A stretch of DNA of 11,795 nt from CAZPAH01 sp964584495 (lineage in GTDB: Bacteria; Krumholzibacteriota; Krumholzibacteriia; Krumholzibacteriales; Krumholzibacteriaceae), in contig CAZPAH010000090.1 in NCBI GenBank assembly GCA_964584495.1, forward strand, positions 1 to 11,795. The letters are read 5' to 3'. The translations under genes and the position numbers were made by a program. The notes under the pieces are model-generated. The model was not told the origin of the DNA. It did no database searches and was given only the letters and a program-made list of their open reading frames with translations. Shown piece by piece: positions 6,495 through 11,795 of the stretch (positions are counted from its first letter, which is position 1; each line of letters begins with the position of its first letter).

Positions 6495-7001
6495 TTAAGG
6501 CAGGCCCAACCGATCCAACAGCTCATCGATCCTCGGATCGCTCGGAAGTTGCATGCAATCCAATGGAGTGACTCTGAACCAAGGTAAAAAGCTGTCGCGC
6601 TCCTCACATGCTTTCTTTACCCACTCGAACGCTTGATCCATTTCTCCACGAATCAGGTAAATCATAGCAAACCCCATTGGTTGGATATATTCACGGCTTG
6701 CCCTTTTCTTCAGGCTATTGAATAGGCGCTCGGCGACATCCTTGTCTCCAAACCGATAATGAATCATAGCGGCGTTCGCGACATTCATGGGAACGCCACC
6801 GGAAAGCTTTAAAGATTTATCGATCTCTGCAATAGCTTCTTTGATCTTCGAATTTTCCAGATACAACTGGCTGAGGTGATTGTGTGAGAACCAATCATTG
6901 GGCTCTATCTCGAGCCATTTTTGAAACTGTTCTATCGCCTCGTCGTACCTTCTCTTGAGATTCAAGTAGAGGGAATAGTCCCGGCGGGCGTACCCCGTCA
7001 T
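6495..7001 (-). CDS. Short TPR protein, probably a C-terminal fragment of a larger protein
   Basis: This protein of about 168 residues is made almost entirely of tetratricopeptide helix pairs: YDEAIEQFQKWLEIEPND (about 19-36), HLSQLYLENSKIKEAIAEIDKSL (about 42-64), ANAAMIHYRFGDKDVAERLF (about 75-94) and GFAMIYLIRGEMDQAFEWVKKA (about 110-131). It ends SDPRIDELLDRLGLP, a tail common at the C-terminus of long TPR proteins that carry N-terminal cyclase, kinase or DNA-binding domains. No such domain is present, so this looks like a remnant of a larger gene. ATG at 7001 is preferred over the upstream in-frame TTG at 7007 because AAGGG lies 7 bases before the ATG. It follows the lipoprotein gene by 21 bases on the same strand and in the same frame, so it could be co-transcribed. 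There is no signal peptide, so it should be cytoplasmic. TPRs bind protein partners; the partner is unknown. Confidence 0.75.
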   Translation of the reverse strand: MTGYARRDYSLYLNLKRRYDEAIEQFQKWLEIEPNDWFSHNHLSQLYLENSKIKEAIAEIDKSLKLSGGVPMNVANAAMIHYRFGDKDVAERLFNSLKKRASREYIQPMGFAMIYLIRGEMDQAFEWVKKACEERDSFLPWFRVTPLDCMQLPSDPRIDELLDRLGLP

Positions 7002-7022
7002 CTCCAAACCCTTTTGAAATCG

Positions 7023-8369
7023 CTACTCCGTCACATCAACGTAGAAGATCTGGCCGGGACCGCCTCCCGGTCGCCCCTCCCAAACGATAAACGATCCATG
7101 CAGGGAAGGCTCAAAGTCGTTGTAGTCGTTATCGGTTATCTCCTGGACCATCATGCCGTCCCAGTAGCGGATCTCCCAGTCGCCGTCCCAAACCCGGAAA
7201 GCGACGGTTCCGGCGTAGAGGCAGGGATCGTAGCCATTGGCCACATCGTGCACGGTATCACCGTCCCAGTATGCGATCATGGGAGTTCCGGTCCCGTATT
7301 GATAGGCCAGGGTGCCCTCGTACAGCACGTAGCTGGTGGTCATGTTGGCGTCGATGATGTCGGTGATGTCGGTGAGGGCGCCGTCCCAGAGGTAGGCCCG
7401 GGGCCCACCGCTGTCGACCCTGTCGTAGGCCCGCCAGACGACGCCGCTGGCGTCGGCCGAGAGATGCTCGCAGTACCACTCGCTGATGGGGCAGCAGTCG
7501 CCGGAGAGCACCGACTCGCTGTGACCGGGCTCATACCAGTAATGCACCGACTCATGCAGGATATTGCCCTGGAGCCAGGCGAAACTGCCTGCGGTGGACA
7601 GGTCGGGATAGGTGTCGTCTACTACGTTGTCGGTGAATTGGGAGTAGCGGATTGCCGCGTACTTATCGTAAACCCAGATCTCCCAGTCGGCGAGGCTGGT
7701 TTCCCGCTGCTGCCAGACGATCCGCTCGGAGCCATGGTTATTGGGATGCCACTTCTCGCTATCGTTGTCCGTCAAAGCGGTGGGAGTGGGAAACGCGTCC
7801 TCCAGATCGGCGATGTAGATCTCGTATCCATCCTCGTAGGTGTAGCGAACCCAGGTCACGTAACCGTCGTCGACGCAGGGGTGCTTGTTGGTTCCCTCGC
7901 TGGTCAGCTGGTGCACCACGAAGCTCCCCGGCATGGGAGCGACGACCACGTTGGACAGGCCCGACCAGTTGGGCACCTCGTCCGAGGTCTTCATCGCGAA
8001 GTAGAAAGTCATGCCGCCCCCGGTATCGATGATTGCGTACTGCTCGGTACCCGCCGCGGCCGGGTCGGGCTCCGTCGAGGCCTGGGTGCATCCCGCCCAG
8101 GCGCCCTCCGTGATCGGGGAGCTCGAGTAGCGGATATCGTATGCGCTGGCTGTTCCCGAGCCGCCGTCATCCCCGGGGGCCGTCCAGGCCAGGGTCACAA
8201 GGCCGCCGACGATCGATTGGACCCGCAGATCCGCCACCGCTTGGGGGGCGGTGGTATCTCCCGAGCCGGAGCCGTCCGTATCGGACGGGGCATCGCCGCC
8301 GCAGCCGGCGAAAGAGAGAAGGATCAGGATTCCAAGGCTCAGGATCAACCATGAGCTACGCTTACTCAT
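7023..8369 (-). CDS. FN3 plus beta-propeller lipoprotein
   Basis: This 448-residue protein opens with a lipoprotein signal (MSKRSSWLILSLGILILLSF-AGC; Cys23 lipidated, GGD next), so it is exported and membrane-anchored. A Gly/Ser/Asp linker leads to one fibronectin type III domain (about 40-143): APQAVADLRV, VTLAWTAPGDDGG, YDIRYS, TFYFAMKTSDEVPNWSGLSN. The remainder (about 148-448) is a beta-propeller-like region with repeated blades such as GYVTWVRYTYEDGYEIYIAD, SERIVWQQRE, AYLWDGALTDI, IAYWDGDTV, IRYWDGMMVQEITDN and SFIVWEGR. The pattern resembles TolB/PD40 blades. Several cysteines (for example CCPISEWYC) may form disulfides. A role in surface binding is inferred. AAAGG lies 8 bases before ATG 8369; an earlier ATG at 8375 is too close to that site. 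Divergent from the outer-membrane protein gene. The strand opposite is also open along its whole length but lacks any such signals. Confidence 0.88.
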   Translation of the reverse strand: MSKRSSWLILSLGILILLSFAGCGGDAPSDTDGSGSGDTTAPQAVADLRVQSIVGGLVTLAWTAPGDDGGSGTASAYDIRYSSSPITEGAWAGCTQASTEPDPAAAGTEQYAIIDTGGGMTFYFAMKTSDEVPNWSGLSNVVVAPMPGSFVVHQLTSEGTNKHPCVDDGYVTWVRYTYEDGYEIYIADLEDAFPTPTALTDNDSEKWHPNNHGSERIVWQQRETSLADWEIWVYDKYAAIRYSQFTDNVVDDTYPDLSTAGSFAWLQGNILHESVHYWYEPGHSESVLSGDCCPISEWYCEHLSADASGVVWRAYDRVDSGGPRAYLWDGALTDITDIIDANMTTSYVLYEGTLAYQYGTGTPMIAYWDGDTVHDVANGYDPCLYAGTVAFRVWDGDWEIRYWDGMMVQEITDNDYNDFEPSLHGSFIVWEGRPGGGPGQIFYVDVTE

Positions 8370-8441
8370 TACCATTACCTTTCTGTGTCATTTTACTTCG
8401 CCGAAAATCTTTGGCAGGTTCTCCCCCAGTAATTACTGCAT

Positions 8442-8447
8442 ATTATA
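8442..8447 (-). promoter_or_regulatory. Predicted -10 element for the FN3/propeller lipoprotein gene
   Basis: On the minus strand a perfect TATAAT (8447-8442) sits downstream of an A/T-rich tract containing ATTTTAATTTTTTTGG. No good -35 hexamer is present at 17 bases (TTAATT), so the AT tract may act as an UP element. The leader would be about 65 bases. Confidence 0.4.
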
Positions 8448-8558
8448 TCATATGAGTCCAAAAAAATTAAAATTTATCCCGCCGAAATCGTCCCGGGAGA
8501 TCACTTCTGCAAACATTGCTTCAATCAGAAGAAATAGAGTTTCTGTTCATTGAGAATC

Positions 8559-8679
8559 AATTTGGCTCTCCAGGCTCAAATCTCTTCATGAACACTCTCT
8601 GTTTTTCAGAGCCCTGTTGTAGGCTTTGGAAAAATCCACTAGTTTCAAGAATAGCAATGTACACGGATTATTTAGAAGG
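8559..8679 (+). repeat. Intergenic repeat, long copy A
   Basis: This stretch of about 120 bases aligns along its length with 9641-9758. Shared blocks are TTGGCTC, TCTTCAT, TCTCTGTTTT, GGCTTT, CAAGAATAGC and a closing core of the ACGGAATAAATAGAAG type (here ACGGATTATTTAGAAGG). It ends in AGGCGCCT, a palindrome. It lies in the 433-bp gap between the lipoprotein gene and the outer-membrane protein gene, where I find no gene. Confidence 0.7.
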
Positions 8680-8729
8680 CGCCTCTCCGATTCTCATTTG
8701 ATCTGTAAGAAATCCTTGTACATTGTGAA

Positions 8730-8756
8730 ACGGATGTAATAAATATAAGGGACAAC
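8730..8756 (+). repeat. Core copy C of the dispersed element, in the leader of the outer-membrane protein gene
   Basis: ACGGATGTAATAAATA followed by TAAGGGACAA differs at only three of 26 aligned positions from the minus-strand copy ending at 11652. It stands 53 bases before the ATG at 8809 and could overlap that gene's promoter region: TTGTAC (8717-8722) lies just upstream and ATAAAT lies within it. Confidence 0.55.
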
Positions 8757-8808
8757 CCATCCAACTGTAGTAGGGATCGATAAACCCTGGATTAAGAGGA
8801 CGAACAAG

Positions 8809-9606
8809 ATGAAACACGCTACCCTGTCCCTATTCGACATCTCCCGTTCTTTTCCCGCATGTGCCTTCGCGGCCCTGTTGTGCTTGATTATCATGAACGA
8901 AGGAGAGGCTTTGGCCAATCAGACCAACGTCGGCCTACACGGCGGGCTCAGCATCCCGAGTATCGAAGGCGGCACGAACGAGGTTAGCCGGGGATACACA
9001 TCGAGGGTCGGCCCTTATTTCGGCATATTCATCGATCATGAGTTGGGACAGCGTTTTTCGCTGCATGGTGAAGTCAACTATGCGTCCCAGGGAGGACAGC
9101 GCAACGGCATGCAGCCAATATTTCCCGATCCATCACTGCCGGTCCCTCCCGGCACGACGCTGTATGCATCTTTCGACAATGAGACCATTCTGGACTATCT
9201 GGAAATCCCCATCATGGCCAGGCTGACATGGGGAGGCGCTCAGCGATTCTTTATCAATGCGGGGCCCTACATAGGATTTCTTATCCGGGCCAAGACAGTC
9301 ACGGGCGGCTCGAGCTTATTGTACACCGACGCATCAGGGACGCCTCTGGTCGTTCCCCCGGATTATCTTCCGCTGCCGCCGGTCTATTTCGACGGCGAAA
9401 TCGACGTCAGCCAGGACATCAATTCCACAAATGCCGGGATCGCCGGCGGGGTAGGCATAGAAACTCCATTCGGTCCCGGTGACATGGTTTTCAGCGCCCA
9501 TTTTTCTTACGGGTTGACCAACATACAGAAAGACACCGAACTGAACGGTAAGAACAATACAGGCTCGCTCGCCGTGATCATAGGATACTCCTACCCGGGG
9601 AAATAG
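8809..9606 (+). CDS. Outer-membrane beta-barrel protein (PorT/OMP_b-brl_2-like)
   Basis: This 265-residue protein has an export signal with a long N-region (hydrophobic AFAALLCLIIM, cut near EALA-NQ at residue 36). The mature protein alternates amphipathic strands and turns typical of small 8-strand outer-membrane barrels: VGLHGGLSIPS, RVGPYFGIFIDHELGQRFSLHGEVNYASQGG, LDYLEIPIMARLTWG, FFINAGPYIGFLIRAK, AGIAGGVGIETPFG, MVFSAHFSYGLTNI and the last strand SLAVIIGYSYPGK. The block LDYLEIPIMARL plus NAGPYIGFL is the signature of the OMP_b-brl_2 (PorT-like) group. Two large loops are rich in proline (about residues 102-117 and 180-193). Likely a structural or transport envelope protein with unknown partner. 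AAGAGGA lies 8 bases before the ATG. The final residue is not the aromatic usually needed at barrel C-termini; the last aromatic is Tyr four residues earlier. Confidence 0.85.
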   Translation: MKHATLSLFDISRSFPACAFAALLCLIIMNEGEALANQTNVGLHGGLSIPSIEGGTNEVSRGYTSRVGPYFGIFIDHELGQRFSLHGEVNYASQGGQRNGMQPIFPDPSLPVPPGTTLYASFDNETILDYLEIPIMARLTWGGAQRFFINAGPYIGFLIRAKTVTGGSSLLYTDASGTPLVVPPDYLPLPPVYFDGEIDVSQDINSTNAGIAGGVGIETPFGPGDMVFSAHFSYGLTNIQKDTELNGKNNTGSLAVIIGYSYPGK

Positions 9607-9640
9607 TGGAGCGCGTCGTTGCTGGGGTTACGAGGGAAAC

Positions 9641-9758
9641 AATTGGCTCCCCGGGTGCAACCTTCTTCATAACCATTCTCTGTTTTAAGGCTTTGTCGCC
9701 GGCTTTCAGGAAATTCTCCAACAACAAGAATAGCGATGCAGACGGAATAAATAGAAGA
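9641..9758 (+). repeat. Intergenic repeat, long copy B
   Basis: This is the partner of 8559-8679, about 1.08 kb downstream and in the same orientation. It reads AATTGGCTCC..., TCTTCAT, TTCTCTGTTTTAAGGC, CAAGAATAGCGATG and ends GACGGAATAAATAGAAG. It fills most of the gap between the outer-membrane protein gene and the lipid kinase gene. No coding frame is conserved between the two copies, so it is a non-coding element. Confidence 0.7.
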
Positions 9759-9852
9759 AACATGCTACTTTGAAATTTGAGCGCCAAATTTCTTTACGGA
9801 CGGTATTTTCAGTAGGGACAGGGGTGGTTAGATATCTGGTTCCGTTCTGTAA

Positions 9853-9858
9853 TACAAT
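9853..9858 (+). promoter_or_regulatory. Possible -10 element of the lipid kinase gene
   Basis: TACAAT at 9853-9858 matches the -10 consensus at five of six positions and would give a start near 9866, about 40 bases before ATG 9907. No convincing -35 hexamer is visible at the usual distance, so this is tentative. Confidence 0.3.
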
Positions 9859-9906
9859 AATTTGGAAATACATGATATTATGGAGTGTGAGAAGGAACAG
9901 GGTGGC

Positions 9907-10836
9907 ATGAAGGCATTCGTGGTCTTAAACCGGACGTCCGGGCAAGAAGCGCATGAGCGCGTGCGCGGGGCGCTGGACATCCACTTCGGGGCATCCCGGA
10001 TTCAGTATGAGGTCCACGAGACCCGAAAGGGAGAGAAGCTCGGTGAGATCGTGCGGGGGCGCATGCGCCACGGATTCGATCTCGCCGTGGCTGCGGGTGG
10101 GGACGGAACGGTCTCTGCGGTCATCGACGGTATAGCCGGAAGCCCTATCCCACTCGGCATTATCCCTACCGGGACGGGGAATCTGATCGCACGCGAACTC
10201 TGTATTCCCGAGGAGGTTGATAATGCGGTCAGGCTTATCGCCGGTGCGCCGCGATCGCGAAAAATCGACGTGATGAAGATCGGCAACCGGGTGTTTGTTC
10301 TCAACGCCAGTGTTGGTATCAGCGCCGCCGTAATCAGCGAAACGACGAGAAAAAGCAAGCACCACTTTGGCCGCATAGCCTATTTCTGGAACACCATTCT
10401 GAAAATGTTCACCTTGAGGCACCGACAGCTCGTGGTCACGGCCGACGGCATTGGACAGGAGTACCGGGCGATCGAGGTAGCGATCATGAACTGTGGCATG
10501 CTAGCGAAGATGCTCTATCCGAAAGTACCCGAGATCCGGATCGATGATGGGTACCTGGATGTTCTTATACTAGGCACGAAACCCATTCGTGACTTTCCTC
10601 GTTACATCTTCAGACTCCTCACCGGCCGGACCCCGGACATCCTTTCGCGTTTCATCAAGGTGGAGAAGCACGTCGCCATCCACAGCAAGGTCCCCCTGCC
10701 GGTGCAGGCCGATGGAGACATGATAGGGACGACCCCGCTTGAGGTCGAGATCCTGCCGGGCGCGGTCACTGTGCTTGTGCCCGAGGAACACGTGATCGTC
10801 CCGGCGCTGGATTCAGACCAGAAAACACCGGCATAG
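9907..10836 (+). CDS. Diacylglycerol kinase family lipid kinase (DgkB/YegS-like)
   Basis: This 309-residue soluble or membrane-associated kinase transfers phosphate from a nucleotide to a lipid alcohol such as diacylglycerol or a sphingosine-like base. The family hallmarks are in place. The N-terminal MKAFVVLNRTSG corresponds to the usual NPxSG, here with Arg in place of Pro. FDLAVAAGGDGTVSAVIDG at about 57-75 carries the GGDGT nucleotide loop at 64-68. LGIIPTGTGNLIARELCI lies at 83-100. The C-terminal beta-sandwich domain has FVLNASVGISA (130-140), FGRIAYF (154-160), RIDDGYLDVLIL (211-222) and PVQADGDMIGTTPLEVEILPG (265-285). Length is normal. ATG 9907 is chosen because it gives the family N-terminus, with AAGGA upstream (10-base gap); in-frame TTG 9862 and ATG 9880 lack good sites. 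It may recycle diacylglycerol from envelope synthesis; the exact lipid cannot be read here. Confidence 0.92.
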   Translation: MKAFVVLNRTSGQEAHERVRGALDIHFGASRIQYEVHETRKGEKLGEIVRGRMRHGFDLAVAAGGDGTVSAVIDGIAGSPIPLGIIPTGTGNLIARELCIPEEVDNAVRLIAGAPRSRKIDVMKIGNRVFVLNASVGISAAVISETTRKSKHHFGRIAYFWNTILKMFTLRHRQLVVTADGIGQEYRAIEVAIMNCGMLAKMLYPKVPEIRIDDGYLDVLILGTKPIRDFPRYIFRLLTGRTPDILSRFIKVEKHVAIHSKVPLPVQADGDMIGTTPLEVEILPGAVTVLVPEEHVIVPALDSDQKTPA

Positions 10837-11127
10837 TCGCGAGAACGGTGTCTATCCAGGGTGCGGAAAGGTGGACGTAGGGTAAAATAATTCAGCCGAT
10901 GTCCAACTAACAATCCCCCTGAGATTTATATGCTTTCAACAGATACCAATTTCTGACGATTGACAGAGAGCGGGATACATTTAATAAAAATGCTAATGGG
11001 ATAATCGAACCGGACACCTCTCGGCAGAATATGGTGAAGGCACCCAAAGGGCTCTGGTTTCGAGGTCTGATTTCTTCAATAATACCTGAAAATGCTTTTG
11101 AAGGGAGATTACTCGAAAAAAGGTAAA

Positions 11128-11167
11128 TGCAAGTATTTCAAGGCGGACGGAATAAACAGAAGGGACA
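11128..11167 (+). repeat. Core copy D, left arm of a 40-bp imperfect inverted repeat
   Basis: Starts TGCAAGTATTTCAAGG and ends ACAGAAGGGACA. It aligns without gaps to the reverse complement of 11652-11691, with 30 of 40 positions identical by eye. Directly after it, AGAAGG-GACAG-CCTTCT (11158-11174) can form a 6-bp hairpin, and a second GGAAGGGACACCT follows. Confidence 0.6.
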
Positions 11168-11265
11168 GCCTTCTCATGGAAGGGACACCTATCTGATATA
11201 CAGAGCCGACATCATTACCAGAGAGTTCCTGTTACTTTTTGCCAAGTGAAACGTCGATTTCAACT

Positions 11266-11288
11266 GAGATGGAATGAATGGAAGGAAC
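11266..11288 (+). repeat. Outlying copy of the dispersed motif next to the end of the tetrapeptide-repeat gene
   Basis: GAGATGGAATGAATGG followed by AAGGAACC resembles the core of the element. It lies just beyond the stop codon of the minus-strand tetrapeptide-repeat gene. The short match means chance resemblance is possible. Confidence 0.3.
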
Positions 11289-11290
11289 CG

Positions 11291-11647
11291 CTAGGATTCA
11301 TCTCGCTCCGCGTCGTCCCTTCTCGCATCTCGCTTCGCATCCCGGACCTCATCTCGCTTCGCATCCCGGACCTTATCTCGCTTCGCATCCCGGATCTCAT
11401 CTCGTTCCTCATCCCGGATCTCATCCCGCTCCTCATCCCGGATCTCATCCCGCTCCTCATCCCGGATCTCATCCCGGATCTCATCCCGCTCAGGGTACAT
11501 GGTGTCATCCCACTCTTCATCACTGGCCTCATCTCGCCCCTCATCCCGGGTCTCGTCTCGCTCCATATCCCGGGCCTCGTCTCGCCTCGCATCCCGGGCC
11601 TTGTCTCGCTCGGTGCGCTTAGCTTCATCTCGCTTCACATCTTTCAT
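11291..11647 (-). CDS. Tetrapeptide-repeat ([E/A]xRD) highly charged protein, function unknown
   Basis: The 118-residue product is almost only Arg, Lys, Asp and Glu: MKDVKRDEAKR... then units such as EIRD, EERD, AKRD, KVRD, interrupted once by DTMYPERD. It has no signal peptide, membrane helix or catalytic motif and would probably form a charged single helix or disordered polyampholyte. ATG 11647 has AAGGG 7 bases upstream and a promoter-like pair further up. All reading frames of this array are open, so strand choice needs evidence. Between units, the R codon varies CGG/CGA and the D codon GAT/GAC, both silent in this frame, while the same changes alter the plus-strand protein (I/V and P/S). 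This favours the minus frame. It could still be non-coding minisatellite. No family recognised. Confidence 0.5.
   Translation of the reverse strand: MKDVKRDEAKRTERDKARDARRDEARDMERDETRDEGRDEASDEEWDDTMYPERDEIRDEIRDEERDEIRDEERDEIRDEERDEIRDAKRDKVRDAKRDEVRDAKRDARRDDAERDES
11300..11638. repeat. 12-bp minisatellite, about 27 units
   Basis: From 11327 the phase of 12 bases is unbroken to 11638 (26 units); a further unit at 11300 is offset by three extra bases. Typical plus-strand units are ATCCCGGATCTC, ATCCCGCTCCTC and ATCTCGCTTCGC. In 11351-11482 two unit types largely alternate, making a 24-bp higher-order period. Units in the middle (11387-11482) are almost identical, those at the edges are degenerate, and units 11495-11530 are strongly diverged. 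Lack of unique spacers rules out CRISPR. Confidence 0.9.
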
Positions 11648-11651
11648 ATCT

Positions 11652-11691
11652 TGTCCCTTCTATTCATTACACCCGTCTTTCAGTATTTGCA
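11652..11691 (-). repeat. Core copy E, right arm of the 40-bp imperfect inverted repeat
   Basis: On the minus strand it reads TGCAAATACTGAAAGACGG... and ends AATAGAAGGGACA, placing AAGGG at the ribosome site of the tetrapeptide-repeat gene. Further upstream on that strand GGCTCAAGAAAGTCCAC (about 11710-11730) resembles GGCTTTGGAAAAATCCAC in long copy A, so this copy too may be part of a longer element. Confidence 0.6.
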
Positions 11692-11763
11692 CTGTGCGTC
11701 TTCAAATTAATGTGGACTTTCTTGAGCCGACTCTATAAGAGACGCTTTCCGTTTCAAGCATTC

Positions 11764-11792
11764 ATTGTAGCATAATACTTATTCTTCAGCAA
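11764..11792 (-). promoter_or_regulatory. Predicted promoter of the tetrapeptide-repeat gene
   Basis: On the minus strand TTGCTG (11792-11787), a 17-base spacer, then TACAAT (11769-11764). The start would be near 11757, giving a leader of about 110 bases that contains repeat copy E. There is no other gene between this site and ATG 11647. Confidence 0.45.
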
Positions 11793-11795
11793 TAA

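Larger units (their letters stand above)
10837..11290. other. Gap after the lipid kinase: possible gene remnant, promoter-like site and repeat cores
   Basis: No intact gene is supported. A plus-strand frame is open for 67 codons (10923-11126; contains FLTIDRERDTF and MVKAPKGLWFRGLIS) but has no start codon until ATG 11031 and no ribosome site. It may be the tail of a lost gene. TTGACA (10960-10965) with TAATAA (10982-10987) at 16 bases resembles a plus-strand promoter but overlaps that frame and leads to no clear gene. ACACCG and CGGTGT around the lipid kinase stop codon could form a weak 6-bp hairpin with a 15-base loop. Confidence 0.3.

Noticed and set aside
6921..8354. A 477-codon plus-strand frame opposite the FN3/propeller lipoprotein gene
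   Set aside because: It has no signal peptide, recognisable motif or sensible ribosome site, and its V/G/D-rich sequence is the mirror of Asp/Trp/Gly-rich blades. The minus frame has a lipobox, FN3 motifs and a good start. The openness reflects GC-rich codon use.
8516..8701. 61-codon plus-strand frame over repeat copy A
   Set aside because: It has no ribosome site, and copy B does not preserve the frame.
9578..9787. 69-codon minus-strand frame between the outer-membrane protein and lipid kinase genes
   Set aside because: It lies over the intergenic repeat and the end of a real gene, and the frame is not conserved in the other repeat copy.
11031..11126. 31-codon plus-strand frame starting MVKAPKGLW
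   Set aside because: It has no ribosome site; it is the end of a longer frame without a start, better described as possible debris.
11300..11638. CRISPR array
   Set aside because: The units are 12 bp and contiguous with no unique spacers, and no cas genes are present.
11246..11710. Plus-strand frame through the minisatellite (PDLISLRI-type repeats)
   Set aside because: It starts with GTG without a ribosome site, and the unit-to-unit changes are mostly non-silent in that frame. The minus frame has ATG, AAGGG and a promoter-like pair.

Overview
The window reads as bacterial chromosome from a diderm (outer-membrane-bearing) lineage. The evidence is a porin-like outer-membrane beta-barrel protein, two predicted lipoproteins, one secreted thioredoxin-fold protein, Shine-Dalgarno-led genes and sigma70-like promoters. 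The fibronectin-III style of one lipoprotein (TTAP...WTAPGDDG...YDIRYS...SDEVPNWSGLSN) and the DUF5018-like plus leucine-rich-repeat design of the other recall uncultivated Bacteroidetes-related (FCB-group) phyla such as Zixibacteria or Eisenbacteria. That placement is from memory and only tentative. I see no rRNA, tRNA, CRISPR array or intact transposase.

Layout, left to right. (1) Minus-strand unit: the redox repressor Rex (255-929), followed after 29 bases by the start of an MnhE/MrpE-like Na+/H+ antiporter subunit that runs off the left edge. A palindromic Rex operator lies between the rex promoter and the rex start codon. (2) Plus strand: a small secreted thioredoxin-fold protein without its catalytic cysteines (1214-1684). 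(3) Plus strand: a 1122-residue putative lipoprotein (1852-5220) with three tandem 97-residue modules and about 30 leucine-rich repeats of about 24 residues. It has a strong promoter and a hairpin at the very 5' end of its mRNA. (4) Minus strand: a SAM-dependent methyltransferase (5386-6060), a gap with only gene debris, a short TPR protein (6495-7001), and an FN3 plus beta-propeller lipoprotein (7023-8369). The last two share a reading frame and are separated by one TAG codon. (5) Plus strand: an outer-membrane beta-barrel protein (8809-9606) and a diacylglycerol-kinase-family lipid kinase (9907-10836). (6) Right end: a 12-bp minisatellite (11300-11638), best read on the minus strand as a protein of [E/A]xRD tetrapeptides.

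The gaps from 8.5 kb rightwards, and one at 5.3 kb, carry a dispersed intergenic element. There are two copies of about 120 bp and several shorter copies ending in a core close to CGGAATAAATAGAAGGGACA. Two 40-bp copies lie in inverted orientation around the minisatellite gene. This family and the enclosed tetrapeptide-repeat gene are the least explained parts of the window. The named genes are mostly cell-envelope functions and do not form one obvious pathway. The one clear regulatory unit is rex with the antiporter gene, which suggests NADH/NAD+-responsive control of sodium/proton exchange.
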